A DNA stretch of 64,000 nucleotides from Desulfatitalea alkaliphila (lineage in GTDB: Bacteria > Desulfobacterota > Desulfobacteria > Desulfobacterales > Desulfosarcinaceae). The translations under genes and the position numbers were made by a program. Under the pieces are notes generated by a model, which made no database searches, was not told where the DNA came from, and worked only from the letters and a program-made list of their open reading frames with translations. The DNA lies in NCBI RefSeq assembly GCF_022968795.1, contig NZ_JALJRB010000015.1, positions 50,362-114,361 on the forward strand, in the 5' to 3' direction. This document shows positions 18,201 through 25,562 of this stretch, piece after piece (the stretch's first letter is position 1; every line of letters begins with the position of its first letter).

Positions 18201-18306
18201 TACGATCCAACAGATCGCCCCTTCCGGCGACAACCCTGAATTGGCGTGGGTGATCGCCCTCCGCCCGGCCGAAACGCCGACGGCGGCCGGAGCAAAACAA
18301 CCATGA
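15217..18306 (+). CDS. MMPL/RND-type lipid exporter fused to a SAM methyltransferase
   Basis: 1029 residues. Residues 1-790 form an MMPL-type exporter: an N-terminal membrane helix, a periplasmic domain, membrane bundles (about 255-420 and 640-790) with VDHGIAYLL and GMGTDYALLL, the signature loops of RND lipid exporters. Residues 815-1029 form a class I methyltransferase with the SAM motif VLDIGCGYGVPG near residue 851, then AIDPD and LLLDVIHFLD. In aryl-polyene clusters exporter and methyltransferase are separate genes; a fusion couples methylation on the cytoplasmic side to export. It overlaps the deacetylase gene by 4 bp. The reading frame is unbroken across the junction. Confidence 0.88.
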   Translation: MRIHTPLFLLTLLVIGALVATGLWIARIDTDITRYLPSDAPAIADAGAIFQHHPMQGQMAIDLAVAAPNPELLTRTARYVENRLQESGLFRQVGMAAMQALMPELLTHVTEQLPILFTAEELQTRVGPLLSPDQIQSRLIALRHQLLGLDAIGQASRISRDPLALGEIVLARLAHLAPTRDVDLLDGRPLSSDGRHLLVVATPTQPGADTAFALRLETFLATLADEVALRTADTEPVALTPMGAYRAALDNERIARRDVQKAIGLATLGIALLLLIAFPRPLLGLFAFLPAAAGTAAAFFILALVHDTISIMAIGFGGAVISITVDHGIAYLLFLDQTQTTYGRRASREIWAIGLVAALTSIGAFAALNLTGFPVLAQLGQFAALGIGLAFLFVHYALPKIFPEMPPARQRRLPLWQLVNRIPTAGKGTALAALAFALGMLFFAKPVFDTGLGRMNTVGPETAAAEALMDRVWGGGVFERIYVMTTAPDPAALQAIGDRLLTLFQEDLTQQRLAEGFLPGMLFPGERRRAANFRAWREFWTPERRATVRAALAEQGGALGFAPGAFTPFLTTLERTAPPPSAAVPAAFHDLMGIVAGADGTWMQFATLTAGPRHDPERFHDRYGDLAKLFDPVFFSRTLGELLFTTFIKMLAVVGLSVALLIFFFFFDLKLTAITLAPLLFALVCTLGTLNLIGHPLDIPGLMLAIVVLGMGTDYALLLVRAYQRYGGFADPGFERIRMAVLMAACSTLLGFGVLCLAEHQLLYSAGITSLLGIGYALIGAFVLLPPMLAHHLQHRSTDAPGTATTIAQRILRRYRPLEPYPRLFARFKLRHDMLFCELASHLEDARPPRTVLDIGCGYGVPGCWMLERFASAHIHAIDPDPERARVAARVFGERGTVTSADAPHWPPPAEPAEMVLLLDVIHFLDAPTLHRTLARLHRHMAPQGLLLIRTVVPPDGTRASFHWVLDALRMKMAGIVAHHRPAAMAARMVQAAGFTIQQIAPSGDNPELAWVIALRPAETPTAAGAKQP

Positions 18307-19133
18307 AAGGCGCCCCCCGCGGGGGACGCAGGGTGCTCTCGCAGGCCGAAGGCACCGGTCTGACGGCTTTCGGCGCCGCCTTTTTGCTTGCCTTGATGGA
18401 GCCCACCTGGGCCACCGTGCCCCTGACCCTTTTTGTGCTGTTGTGCGTCGTCGCCCCCTTCTGCCCCACCCTGCCCTTTTTTCTACCCGTCGTCAGCCGC
18501 GGCAGCGCTGATCGCAAAACAGTGGCGCTCACCTTCGATGACGGCCCGGATCCGGCCACCACGCCCTTGCTGCTGGAGCTGCTGGCGCGGCACGGAATGC
18601 GGGCCACCTTCTTTGTCACCGGCCGCAATGCCCTGCGTCACCCCGCACTGATTCAGGACATCCTCGACCAGGGCCACACCATCGGCAACCACTCCTGCCG
18701 GCACGACAACTTCATCATGCTCAAAAGCGTCCACCGGCTGCGCAAGGAGATCCTCACCACGCAAAGGATTCTGCAGCGGTTCGACATCACCCCCCTGGCC
18801 TTCCGCCCACCGGTGGGCATCACCAATCCCCGTCTACCGGCCGCCATCCAGGGCACCCCCCTTTTCGTGGTCAACTTCAACCGCCGCGCCGGCGATTGGG
18901 GCAACCGCAGGCTCACCCACCTCAGCCGCCGCATCATCCGGCGGCTGCGCCCCGGCGACATCATTTTGCTCCACGACACCCGGCCCGCGGATCCCCGCCG
19001 TTGGGCGCAGTGGCGTCGCGAACTCAACCGCCTGCCGGCCGGCATCGCCGGCCGGGGGTTGACCGTCGTGCCCCTGGCGCAATTGATCCAACGGCCGGTG
19101 ATGGTGAAACGGCGCGCGGGCCGAGGGAGCTGA
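18303..19133 (+). CDS. Membrane-anchored polysaccharide deacetylase (NodB homology domain)
   Basis: 276 residues. Two hydrophobic segments (residues 20-60) anchor the protein; a NodB domain follows with FDDGPDP (catalytic base and metal Asp), HSCRHD (metal His), RPPVG and LLHDT. All family residues are in place, so it should be active: removal of an acyl group from an N-acetyl sugar. The ATG overlaps the stop of the MMPL-methyltransferase gene (ATGA). Together with the two glycosyltransferases it suggests that the cluster's product carries an amino-sugar head group; that is inference. Confidence 0.85.
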   Translation: MKGAPRGGRRVLSQAEGTGLTAFGAAFLLALMEPTWATVPLTLFVLLCVVAPFCPTLPFFLPVVSRGSADRKTVALTFDDGPDPATTPLLLELLARHGMRATFFVTGRNALRHPALIQDILDQGHTIGNHSCRHDNFIMLKSVHRLRKEILTTQRILQRFDITPLAFRPPVGITNPRLPAAIQGTPLFVVNFNRRAGDWGNRRLTHLSRRIIRRLRPGDIILLHDTRPADPRRWAQWRRELNRLPAGIAGRGLTVVPLAQLIQRPVMVKRRAGRGS

Positions 19134-19196
19134 ATTCCCCTGGCCCGTGCGCCGTTGCAGCGACATTTACTGGAAAGGTGCGACTTCCGGCCGTGA

Positions 19197-20684
19197 TCAA
19201 TCATGCAGATCGGGAAACCGATTGATGCCGCCCAGGCGGGCGATCTCCTGCCGGTAGCGCCCTTGCCAGCCGATACGGCGCAGCTTGTGGGCGACCATTT
19301 TTTGCATCAGGGGCCGCATGAGGTAGATCCAAATGCCGGTCCACAGCCGACCCTGGGCACGCACCGACGGGGAGGGATCCCACCAGCCCAGGATGCGCTG
19401 TTTGTGATACCACACCAGGTACTGCAGCCGCTCGGCGCTCAAGTGGCGGGTGCGCACATTGGCCCACATGCCGTTGTAGGTTGAGAAGTGGTCGGGATTG
19501 GTGACCAGTCCTTGGGCAAGCAGCGCCTGGCGGATGCCCGTTTTGGGATAGGGCGTCAGGATCTGGCAGTAGGCGGTGTCGACCTGTGTCTCTTTGAGGA
19601 AGCGGAAATTGGCGACGATTTCCGCTTCGGTATCGTCTGGGAAACCGAAAATCATGCCGGCCACCACCATCATGTTGTATTTGCGACACAGAGCGATGGC
19701 CCGGCGGGAAGCATCGACGATATCCCCCTTGCTGGCGGCCTGAAGGTTCTTGCTGGAGACATTCTCCACCCCCAAGAACAGGGAGGAGAAGCCCGCCCGG
19801 GCCATCAGGCGCACCATCTCTTCGTTGCGGGCGATGGTCACGCTGTCGGCCTGCACGGTGAAATGGAGGCTATGGTAGCGCCGGGCTACGATGGCCTTGC
19901 ACAGTGCCTTCACCCGTTCGGGTGCCAGCACGAAATTATCATCGGATACGAAGACATAACGACAGTGGCGATGGTGATAGATGTCGTCGATGTCGGCCAG
20001 CACCCGTTCTATAGGAAAAGGCCGGAAGGCGCGACCGTACATGTGACGGATGCTGCAGAAATTGCAGTTGCGGGTGCAGCCGCGGGAGGTTTCAATCACC
20101 TCGGCGCCGTGATTCATGATGTGATATCCCCGGGTCAAGCGGCGCTGATCGCGGATGGGGAGCTTGAGCCGCCCCAGGTCCAGCAACGCCCCCTTGGGAT
20201 TGTGGACCCAGCGGTCTCCCCGGCGATAGGAGAGGGAAGGGATATCCGCCAAGCCGGTACCGTCTTCCAGGGCATTGACCAGCCCGCGCAATGCCGCCTC
20301 CCCTTCACCGCGAATCATGAAGTCGATGGCCTGCGCCGCAGGGTCGGCACCAATCTCCTCGTACATCAGGGTGGCATGGTAGCCGCCGATCACGATGCGG
20401 ACCTCGGGCAGCACCGTCTTGATCAGCCGAATCAATTTCAGGCAGGTGTCGAACTGCCAGGTCATGGCGGAGAGTCCCACCAGATCGGGACGCAGTTGCA
20501 ACAGCATACGGGTCAGATAGCGTCGCAGGCCGCGCCGTTTGCGAACCAGGTCGATCAGATGGACCGTGTGACGCGCATCGAGGTTGGCGCCCAGGCTGGC
20601 GATACCCAGGTTGGGCATGTGAAACGCCGCCTCATGCATGATGATCGGCGCCACATCCGGCATGGAAATCAACAGGACGTTCAT
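19197..20684 (-). CDS. B12-binding-type radical SAM protein
   Basis: 495 residues. Residues 1-140 form a cobalamin-binding-like domain (NLGIASLGANL, IVIGGYHATL, IRGEGEA), again without DxHxxG. Cys203, Cys207 and Cys210 (SRGCTRNCNFC) bind the cluster; a long C-terminal region follows (TPYPKTGIRQALLAQG, then WDPSPSVRAQGR). The ATG at 20684 has GAGAGG about 6 bp upstream; a GTG two codons earlier is less likely. It is the last gene of the long leftward operon from the thioesterase (27709), 86 bp after the PlsC-like acyltransferase. Reaction unknown. Confidence 0.86.
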   Translation of the reverse strand: MNVLLISMPDVAPIIMHEAAFHMPNLGIASLGANLDARHTVHLIDLVRKRRGLRRYLTRMLLQLRPDLVGLSAMTWQFDTCLKLIRLIKTVLPEVRIVIGGYHATLMYEEIGADPAAQAIDFMIRGEGEAALRGLVNALEDGTGLADIPSLSYRRGDRWVHNPKGALLDLGRLKLPIRDQRRLTRGYHIMNHGAEVIETSRGCTRNCNFCSIRHMYGRAFRPFPIERVLADIDDIYHHRHCRYVFVSDDNFVLAPERVKALCKAIVARRYHSLHFTVQADSVTIARNEEMVRLMARAGFSSLFLGVENVSSKNLQAASKGDIVDASRRAIALCRKYNMMVVAGMIFGFPDDTEAEIVANFRFLKETQVDTAYCQILTPYPKTGIRQALLAQGLVTNPDHFSTYNGMWANVRTRHLSAERLQYLVWYHKQRILGWWDPSPSVRAQGRLWTGIWIYLMRPLMQKMVAHKLRRIGWQGRYRQEIARLGGINRFPDLHD

Positions 20685-20770
20685 ATGCACCTCTCTCCCG
20701 TGAAACGACCCACCGCAGCCGCCGTGGCGGCGGTGCGGAAAACGCCTTTACGACGGGCCCCGGCTCTCCC

Positions 20771-21565
20771 CTACTGCACCACGGCGCCGTTCTGCAGCCG
20801 GCGCACCATGATATCGCGCACCTCGTTCATCAGACCGTTCAGCGAGAAGCCGTCACTGTCATAGTCCGGAACGATGCGCGCCGCCAATTCCAGATGGATG
20901 GTGTTGGTCATGCAGGTGTTGAACAGGAACCGACCGGGTGGGAACAGCTTTTCGGAATTGCGCACCACCAGCACGACCACCGGCGCCCTGCAATATTTGG
21001 CGATTTTAAATGCGCCGATGTTGAAAACGCCGACCCTGCCATTCCGGCTGCGGGTCCCCTCGGGAAAAACAAACAGGATGCCGCCGCCGTTCAGGTGGGC
21101 CGGCACCCCGTCCAGCCGCGACAGCATCAAATCGGCCGTCCGCCCCGCGGCGGCGGCCGGCAGGTAGCCCGACAAAGTCAGCACCCAACCCAGAATGGGG
21201 AAGTGAAAGAAACGGTTCTTGACGATGGTGTTGTGGCGCGCAAAGAGGGAAATCAGCAGAATCGAATCGATGAACGAGACATGGTTGCAGACGATCACCG
21301 CCCCGCGCACGGCGCGGATGGCCGGATCGATGCGCCACGTGTGCCGGGGGGCCATCATGCGGCATAGCCAAAAAAACCCCCGGTAGAACAGGTGGTTGAG
21401 CATCTGGAAATAGCTGTGTCGCCCCCGTTTGAACAACACCCCCCACAGATAAAAGGGTCCGATCAAAAACACAAAGCCCAGGGTGAAATAGAGCCACAAC
21501 AACAGGGTCACCACCAGATCGACGGTCCCGAACAGCCAACGGGGAGAAGGCCGCTCGATGTTCAC
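20771..21565 (-). CDS. PlsC-like 1-acyl-glycerol-3-phosphate-type acyltransferase
   Basis: A 264-residue protein with a long N-terminal membrane helix (residues 14-45) and the PlsC motifs NHVSFID (HX4D) and FPEGTRSRNG. It would transfer an acyl group from ACP or acyl phosphate to a glycerol- or sugar-type acceptor at the inner membrane. The start is probably the GTG at 21565, 20 bp after the upstream ketosynthase stop; in-frame sequence further up belongs to the ketosynthase gene in another frame. It is the second acyltransferase of this operon, beside the LpxL-like one. Confidence 0.85.
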   Translation of the reverse strand: MNIERPSPRWLFGTVDLVVTLLLWLYFTLGFVFLIGPFYLWGVLFKRGRHSYFQMLNHLFYRGFFWLCRMMAPRHTWRIDPAIRAVRGAVIVCNHVSFIDSILLISLFARHNTIVKNRFFHFPILGWVLTLSGYLPAAAAGRTADLMLSRLDGVPAHLNGGGILFVFPEGTRSRNGRVGVFNIGAFKIAKYCRAPVVVLVVRNSEKLFPPGRFLFNTCMTNTIHLELAARIVPDYDSDGFSLNGLMNEVRDIMVRRLQNGAVVQ

Positions 21566-21585
21566 TGGGCGACGATCCCCGGCGG

Positions 21586-22824
21586 TCACGCCCCCTCCCG
21601 GCCGATGATCAGGCAGGTATTGACGCCGCCGAAGGCGAAGTTCTGAATGGCCGCCAGGGCAACGGGCGTTTCCATCACTTGCCGGGTATGCCGAATCATG
21701 GCGCAGCGCTCGTCCACCGCTTCCAGGTTGAGGGTCGGCGCCACGAAGCCTTCGGCCATCATGTGCAGGGTCAAAATGGTTTCGATGGCCCCGCAGGAGC
21801 CCATGGTGTGGCCCATGTACCCCTTGAGACCGGTCACCAGGGGTTTGTCGCCATAGACCGCGGCGATGGCCTGGGCCTCCATCACATCGCCCATCTTGGT
21901 GGCGGTGGCATGGGCGCTGACAAAGTCGATCCGGCCGGCATCGCAGCGCGCGCTGTCCAGCCCGAGGCGCAAGGTTTTCTTGATGCCGTCCGGGTTGGGC
22001 AGAATCAGGTCCCCGCCGTTGTTGTTGCATCCGAATCCGAGCACCTCTCCCAGGATCACCGCCCCCCGGCGCCGGGCATGGTCGTAATCCTCCAGCAGCA
22101 GGGCCCCGCCCCCCTCGCCCACCACCAGGCCGTCTCGTTGCACATCGAAGGGCCGGGGCGTGCGATGGGGCGTATCGTTAAATGCGGTGGAACAGGCCAG
22201 CAGGTTGTCGAAGACCGCCACCGTGGTGGTGTCGTACTCGTCCGCGCCGCCGCACAGCATGGCGTCCTGCAGGCCGAACTTGACCGCTTCGTAGCCGTAA
22301 CCGATGGATTGGCTGCTGGTGGTGCAGGCGGTGGAGGAGGAGATCACCCGGCCGGTGATACCGAACATCTTGGTGATGTTGACTGCCGTGGTGTGCACCA
22401 TTGATTTGAGGTACTCCACGGCACCGATGCCGCCGAAGGACTTCGCATCGCGATCGAAAAAAGTGCGGTAGATATCGCGCTGCACCGTCGGGCTGCCGTG
22501 GGTGGAACCGAAAGCCACGCCCAGGCGCCCGGAGGTGATGAAAGCCTCATCCAGACCGGACTGCTGCAGCGCCTCCTTGGCTACCTGGCAGGCGTAATAG
22601 GCCACCGGCCCCATGGTTTTGCGCGATTGCCGCTTGAAGTCATAATCGATGGGATAATCCACGGCGCCGAACACGCCGGAGTGGATGTGCTCGGTGAGCA
22701 GGCCGTCGGCCCGCATCGGTCGGACACCCGAAATGCCTTCGGTCAAATGGCGCACGATCTCGGCGCGGGTGTTGCCGATGGGGGTGATGGCGGCGCACCC
22801 GGTAATCACGACCCTGCGGTTCAT
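21586..22824 (-). CDS. Beta-ketoacyl-ACP synthase, FabF-like
   Basis: 412 residues with a full active-site set: Cys167 (SSTACTTSSQ), His305 (SAHATATKMGD) and His339 (KGYMGHTMGSCG), plus the NFAFGGVN tail. HATAT replaces the usual HGTGT, a common variant in the ketosynthases of aryl-polyene and ladderane-type clusters. It would carry out the first condensation or extend a special chain on the neighbouring ACP, with which it overlaps by 4 bp. Second ketosynthase of the cluster beside the KS-CLF fusion. Confidence 0.92.
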   Translation of the reverse strand: MNRRVVITGCAAITPIGNTRAEIVRHLTEGISGVRPMRADGLLTEHIHSGVFGAVDYPIDYDFKRQSRKTMGPVAYYACQVAKEALQQSGLDEAFITSGRLGVAFGSTHGSPTVQRDIYRTFFDRDAKSFGGIGAVEYLKSMVHTTAVNITKMFGITGRVISSSTACTTSSQSIGYGYEAVKFGLQDAMLCGGADEYDTTTVAVFDNLLACSTAFNDTPHRTPRPFDVQRDGLVVGEGGGALLLEDYDHARRRGAVILGEVLGFGCNNNGGDLILPNPDGIKKTLRLGLDSARCDAGRIDFVSAHATATKMGDVMEAQAIAAVYGDKPLVTGLKGYMGHTMGSCGAIETILTLHMMAEGFVAPTLNLEAVDERCAMIRHTRQVMETPVALAAIQNFAFGGVNTCLIIGREGA

Positions 22825-23093
22825 GCGGTCGCCCCTTGCCGGCCGGGATCGGCCGCCCTGGCCATGATGTAATCCACGATGTCGTTGATGGTGCTGATCT
22901 CCATGGCCATCTTCTTTTCTTCGCGGGTCAGCTGGGTTTGCAGCATCACCTCGATTTCGCGCAGCAACTCGATGGCGTCGATGCTGTCGAACTCGTACAC
23001 CTCGCGCAGATCGTCGTCCATATCGGGATTCTCGATTTCGAACTGTTCCGCGAAAATGGTCAACAACCGGGCGGTAATCTCGTCTCGTGTCAT
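22821..23093 (-). CDS. Acyl carrier protein 3
   Basis: A 90-residue acidic protein with EFDSIDA; Ser37 is the predicted phosphopantetheine site. FDSID instead of GIDS/GADS is seen in carrier proteins of specialised type II systems. It overlaps the FabF-like ketosynthase start by 4 bp, so it is probably that enzyme's partner. Confidence 0.9.
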   Translation of the reverse strand: MTRDEITARLLTIFAEQFEIENPDMDDDLREVYEFDSIDAIELLREIEVMLQTQLTREEKKMAMEISTINDIVDYIMARAADPGRQGATA

Positions 23094-23136
23094 AACCGTT
23101 AATGTTCCTTATCCGTATCCATTTATGCTGTCCTGC

Positions 23137-24066
23137 TCACGCTGTCCTGCGATCCTTTTCCATTTCCCCTTTTTCATGATCGGCCATCGGTGGGCCCAAA
23201 AAGGGTTTGAAATGGTACCACTCAAAGGGGCTCTCATGCAACTGCCGAACCATTGCATCGGCATAGGCCCGGGCCGACTGTAAAATGGCCGCCCGCCGTT
23301 GGCCGCGGTCGGCGGCCCTCACCCACACCGGCGGCGACACCGTGAAACGGTAGCAGTGGGGCCCCGCATTGGCGGCAAAAAAGAAAAAAAGGGGCGCCCC
23401 CGACATCAGGGCCAGCATGTGGGGCGCCTCGGGCAGATCAACGGTGTGGCCCAAAAAAGGCACCGACACCACCCGCTGGTCCGGCCGCCACACCTGATCG
23501 CCCGTCAACGAAACCACACCGCCGGAGCGCAGGAAGGCGATCGCTTCCACCAGATCGAAGGGCGAGCCGCCCTCTTGATCCACGGCCACCACCCGGATGC
23601 CGTCGGCGGCCAGATCCTGTTTTTGCAGCCGTTCGATCTGATCCTTGGCCCGCTGGCCCATAAAAAGCATCAAGCGCACCGCCGGCACGTTGCGCCGCAG
23701 CAGCCGGGCCCCCACCTCCCAGTTGCCCATGTGGGACATGAGCAGGATGCCGCCCTGCCCTTGGGACACGGCCTGCACCAGGTGGGCGCGGCCTTCGATG
23801 GTGAATTGAACACCCTCCGGTTGCTGCATCAAATGGCGATCCAGGAAGATCGTCGTGAAATTCTGGAACTGGCGCCAAGCGCAGCGGAAATAGAAAAGGC
23901 GGCTGCGACCGGGGAAAAGGGCACGGTAGAACCGAAAGCTGACCGCCACCCTGCCGGGACGACCGACATAATACCCGGCAGCGATAATCCGCGCCACGAG
24001 GCTGAAAAAAGCCGGCCCCAGGAAACGGGTCAGGGTGGTCAGCAATTTATAGAAAATTCGGCGCAT
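23137..24066 (-). CDS. LpxL/HtrB-like lipid acyltransferase
   Basis: A 309-residue protein of the lysophospholipid/lipid A acyltransferase family: membrane-proximal N-terminus and the HX4E motif HMGNWE near residue 115, then GDQVWRP. It transfers an acyl chain from ACP to a lipid acceptor at the inner membrane. In aryl-polyene and flexirubin clusters an LpxL-type domain is often fused to a family 2 glycosyltransferase; here the two are separate neighbours (the glycosyltransferase is 105 bp upstream). I start at the ATG at 24066; in-frame residues before it are Pro/Gly-rich and not conserved. Confidence 0.85.
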   Translation of the reverse strand: MRRIFYKLLTTLTRFLGPAFFSLVARIIAAGYYVGRPGRVAVSFRFYRALFPGRSRLFYFRCAWRQFQNFTTIFLDRHLMQQPEGVQFTIEGRAHLVQAVSQGQGGILLMSHMGNWEVGARLLRRNVPAVRLMLFMGQRAKDQIERLQKQDLAADGIRVVAVDQEGGSPFDLVEAIAFLRSGGVVSLTGDQVWRPDQRVVSVPFLGHTVDLPEAPHMLALMSGAPLFFFFAANAGPHCYRFTVSPPVWVRAADRGQRRAAILQSARAYADAMVRQLHESPFEWYHFKPFLGPPMADHEKGEMEKDRRTA

Positions 24067-24171
24067 GATTCCAGTTGTAAGCACCTTGCGGGTTGGTGCC
24101 GGCAGGCTTTGCGGCCGAGGGCCGCCTTGGCTGCCCGGCGGGCAGCGCCGCAACGGCCTTTGAAAACCCCG

Positions 24172-24900
24172 TCAGCGGGCGTGTTTGGGCTGCACGATCC
24201 GCCGAAAAATCAAACGGCTGAAAGTGCTGCTGTTCCGGCAGAAATCCACGAAGGGCCGGAAATGGGAAATCCGCTTGCCGCCGGGCGCATAGGTCACGCG
24301 AACGGGGGCCTGCACCACCGGCATGCCGCGCCAGGCGGCCCGCACCAGCACCTCCACCTCGAACTGGTACCGCCGGGCCCGCACCCCCAGACCGAGCACC
24401 TCGGGCAAAGGATAGATCCGAAAACCGCTTTGGCTGTCCCGCATGGCCGGACCGCCGGCCATGCGCACCCAAAAATTGGAAAAGGCGCGCCCGGACCGAC
24501 TGGTCCAGGGGGCACCTTCCTCCTGCATATCGGTGCGGCGACCCACCACAATGGGCCTTGCGCCCGGCGCGATGGCCGCCATTAAGCCTTTGGCGTCCGC
24601 CGGGTGGTGTTGGCCGTCGGCATCCAGGGTGATGGCCCAATCGGCAATGGCCGCTACCGCCGTCATACCGGTCAGCAACGCGGCCCCTTTGCCCAGATTC
24701 CCTGCGTGCCGCAACAGGTGAACGTCCGCCATCCGCGACAGTCGGCGACACCCACCGTCGGTGGAACCGTCATCCACCACGAAGACGGGATATCCCAAGG
24801 CCCGGGCCTGGTCGAGCACCTGAGCAATGGTCCGTCCGTGATTGTAAACCGGAATGACGACGGCGAACCGCCCCGGTGGAACATGGGCTTCGGACATCAT
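24172..24900 (-). CDS. Family 2 glycosyltransferase, dolichyl-phosphate-mannose-synthase-like
   Basis: 242 residues with the GT-A pattern: VVIPVYNHG, VVDDGSTDGG, ITLDADGQHHP (DXD) and SGFRIYP. There is no C-terminal membrane domain. It would move a sugar from a nucleotide sugar to a lipid carrier or to the cluster product. The first ATG overlaps the stop of the upstream TRL-like lipoprotein gene. It pairs with the LpxL-like acyltransferase downstream, mirroring the GT2-LpxL fusions of APE clusters. Confidence 0.87.
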   Translation of the reverse strand: MMSEAHVPPGRFAVVIPVYNHGRTIAQVLDQARALGYPVFVVDDGSTDGGCRRLSRMADVHLLRHAGNLGKGAALLTGMTAVAAIADWAITLDADGQHHPADAKGLMAAIAPGARPIVVGRRTDMQEEGAPWTSRSGRAFSNFWVRMAGGPAMRDSQSGFRIYPLPEVLGLGVRARRYQFEVEVLVRAAWRGMPVVQAPVRVTYAPGGKRISHFRPFVDFCRNSSTFSRLIFRRIVQPKHAR

Positions 24901-25259
24901 TCACCGTACAGTATGGTTTTGCGGGTGGTCCAGACACCTAAAATGCTGAAGATTTCCTGGTCGGCGAAATAGAGGGTCTCCAAACCATGCGCCTTGGCGA
25001 TGTCGCCGATGGCATTGGAATGGACGCGGGCCTGAATCCCCACACCGGAGAACGGCTCCTTGACCTCGATGACACGTCCATCGGGCGGCGCCTTTGCAGG
25101 CAGCGGGGTCCGGTCCAGATCGGTGGTCAAAGGAAACCGGACATTGGTGTAGATCATGCCGGACGGCCGCATGGCGCAACCCATGAGCCCCGCAAGCAGC
25201 AGTATCCACAACAGCCCGGCCCATATCAAACGGGTCCTTTTATGACATCGCCGTTGCAT
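24897..25259 (-). CDS. TRL-like small lipoprotein
   Basis: A 120-residue protein with a signal peptide and lipobox LMGC (Cys28). The mature part (MIYTNVRFPLTTDLDRTPLP, then DIAKAHGLETLYFADQE) resembles the TRL family of small lipoproteins, of unknown function. It is a diverged paralogue of the next upstream gene: both end in a DQE-IF/SF-V-T pattern. Six bp separate the two genes. Its place between the kinase and the glycosyltransferase suggests an envelope role in the same pathway. Confidence 0.65.
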   Translation of the reverse strand: MQRRCHKRTRLIWAGLLWILLLAGLMGCAMRPSGMIYTNVRFPLTTDLDRTPLPAKAPPDGRVIEVKEPFSGVGIQARVHSNAIGDIAKAHGLETLYFADQEIFSILGVWTTRKTILYGE

Positions 25260-25265
25260 CGGGTA

Positions 25266-25562
25266 TCAATCTCCGTAGACGATCACCCGAAAGCGGGTAT
25301 AGAAACCGAAAAACACTTGAAATGACTCCTGGTCGGCGTGCCGCAGGACGGTGATGTTCCCGTTGCGCGCCGCGGCCGCATAGCTGGCGTCGCCCCAGGC
25401 CACCAGCCAGGCGATGCTGTGCGCCTGGGCCGTGCCGATTTTGGTGCCCAGTTCGGTTTCATGCAGATTGGTATCCAAAGGGGTCTTGGTGTGCACGTAA
25501 GCGCATCCGCTTACCGCAAAAACCAAAACCACGACGGCCAACATCCTAAAATAACGTTTCAT
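25266..25562 (-). CDS. TRL-like small lipoprotein (second copy)
   Basis: A 98-residue protein with lipobox VSGC (Cys20). The motif IGTAQAHSIAWLVAWGDAS followed by AAARNGNITVLRHADQ is typical of the TRL family. It begins one base before the stop of the fatty acid kinase-like gene and precedes its paralogue by 6 bp. Function unknown. Confidence 0.75.
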   Translation of the reverse strand: MKRYFRMLAVVVLVFAVSGCAYVHTKTPLDTNLHETELGTKIGTAQAHSIAWLVAWGDASYAAAARNGNITVLRHADQESFQVFFGFYTRFRVIVYGD

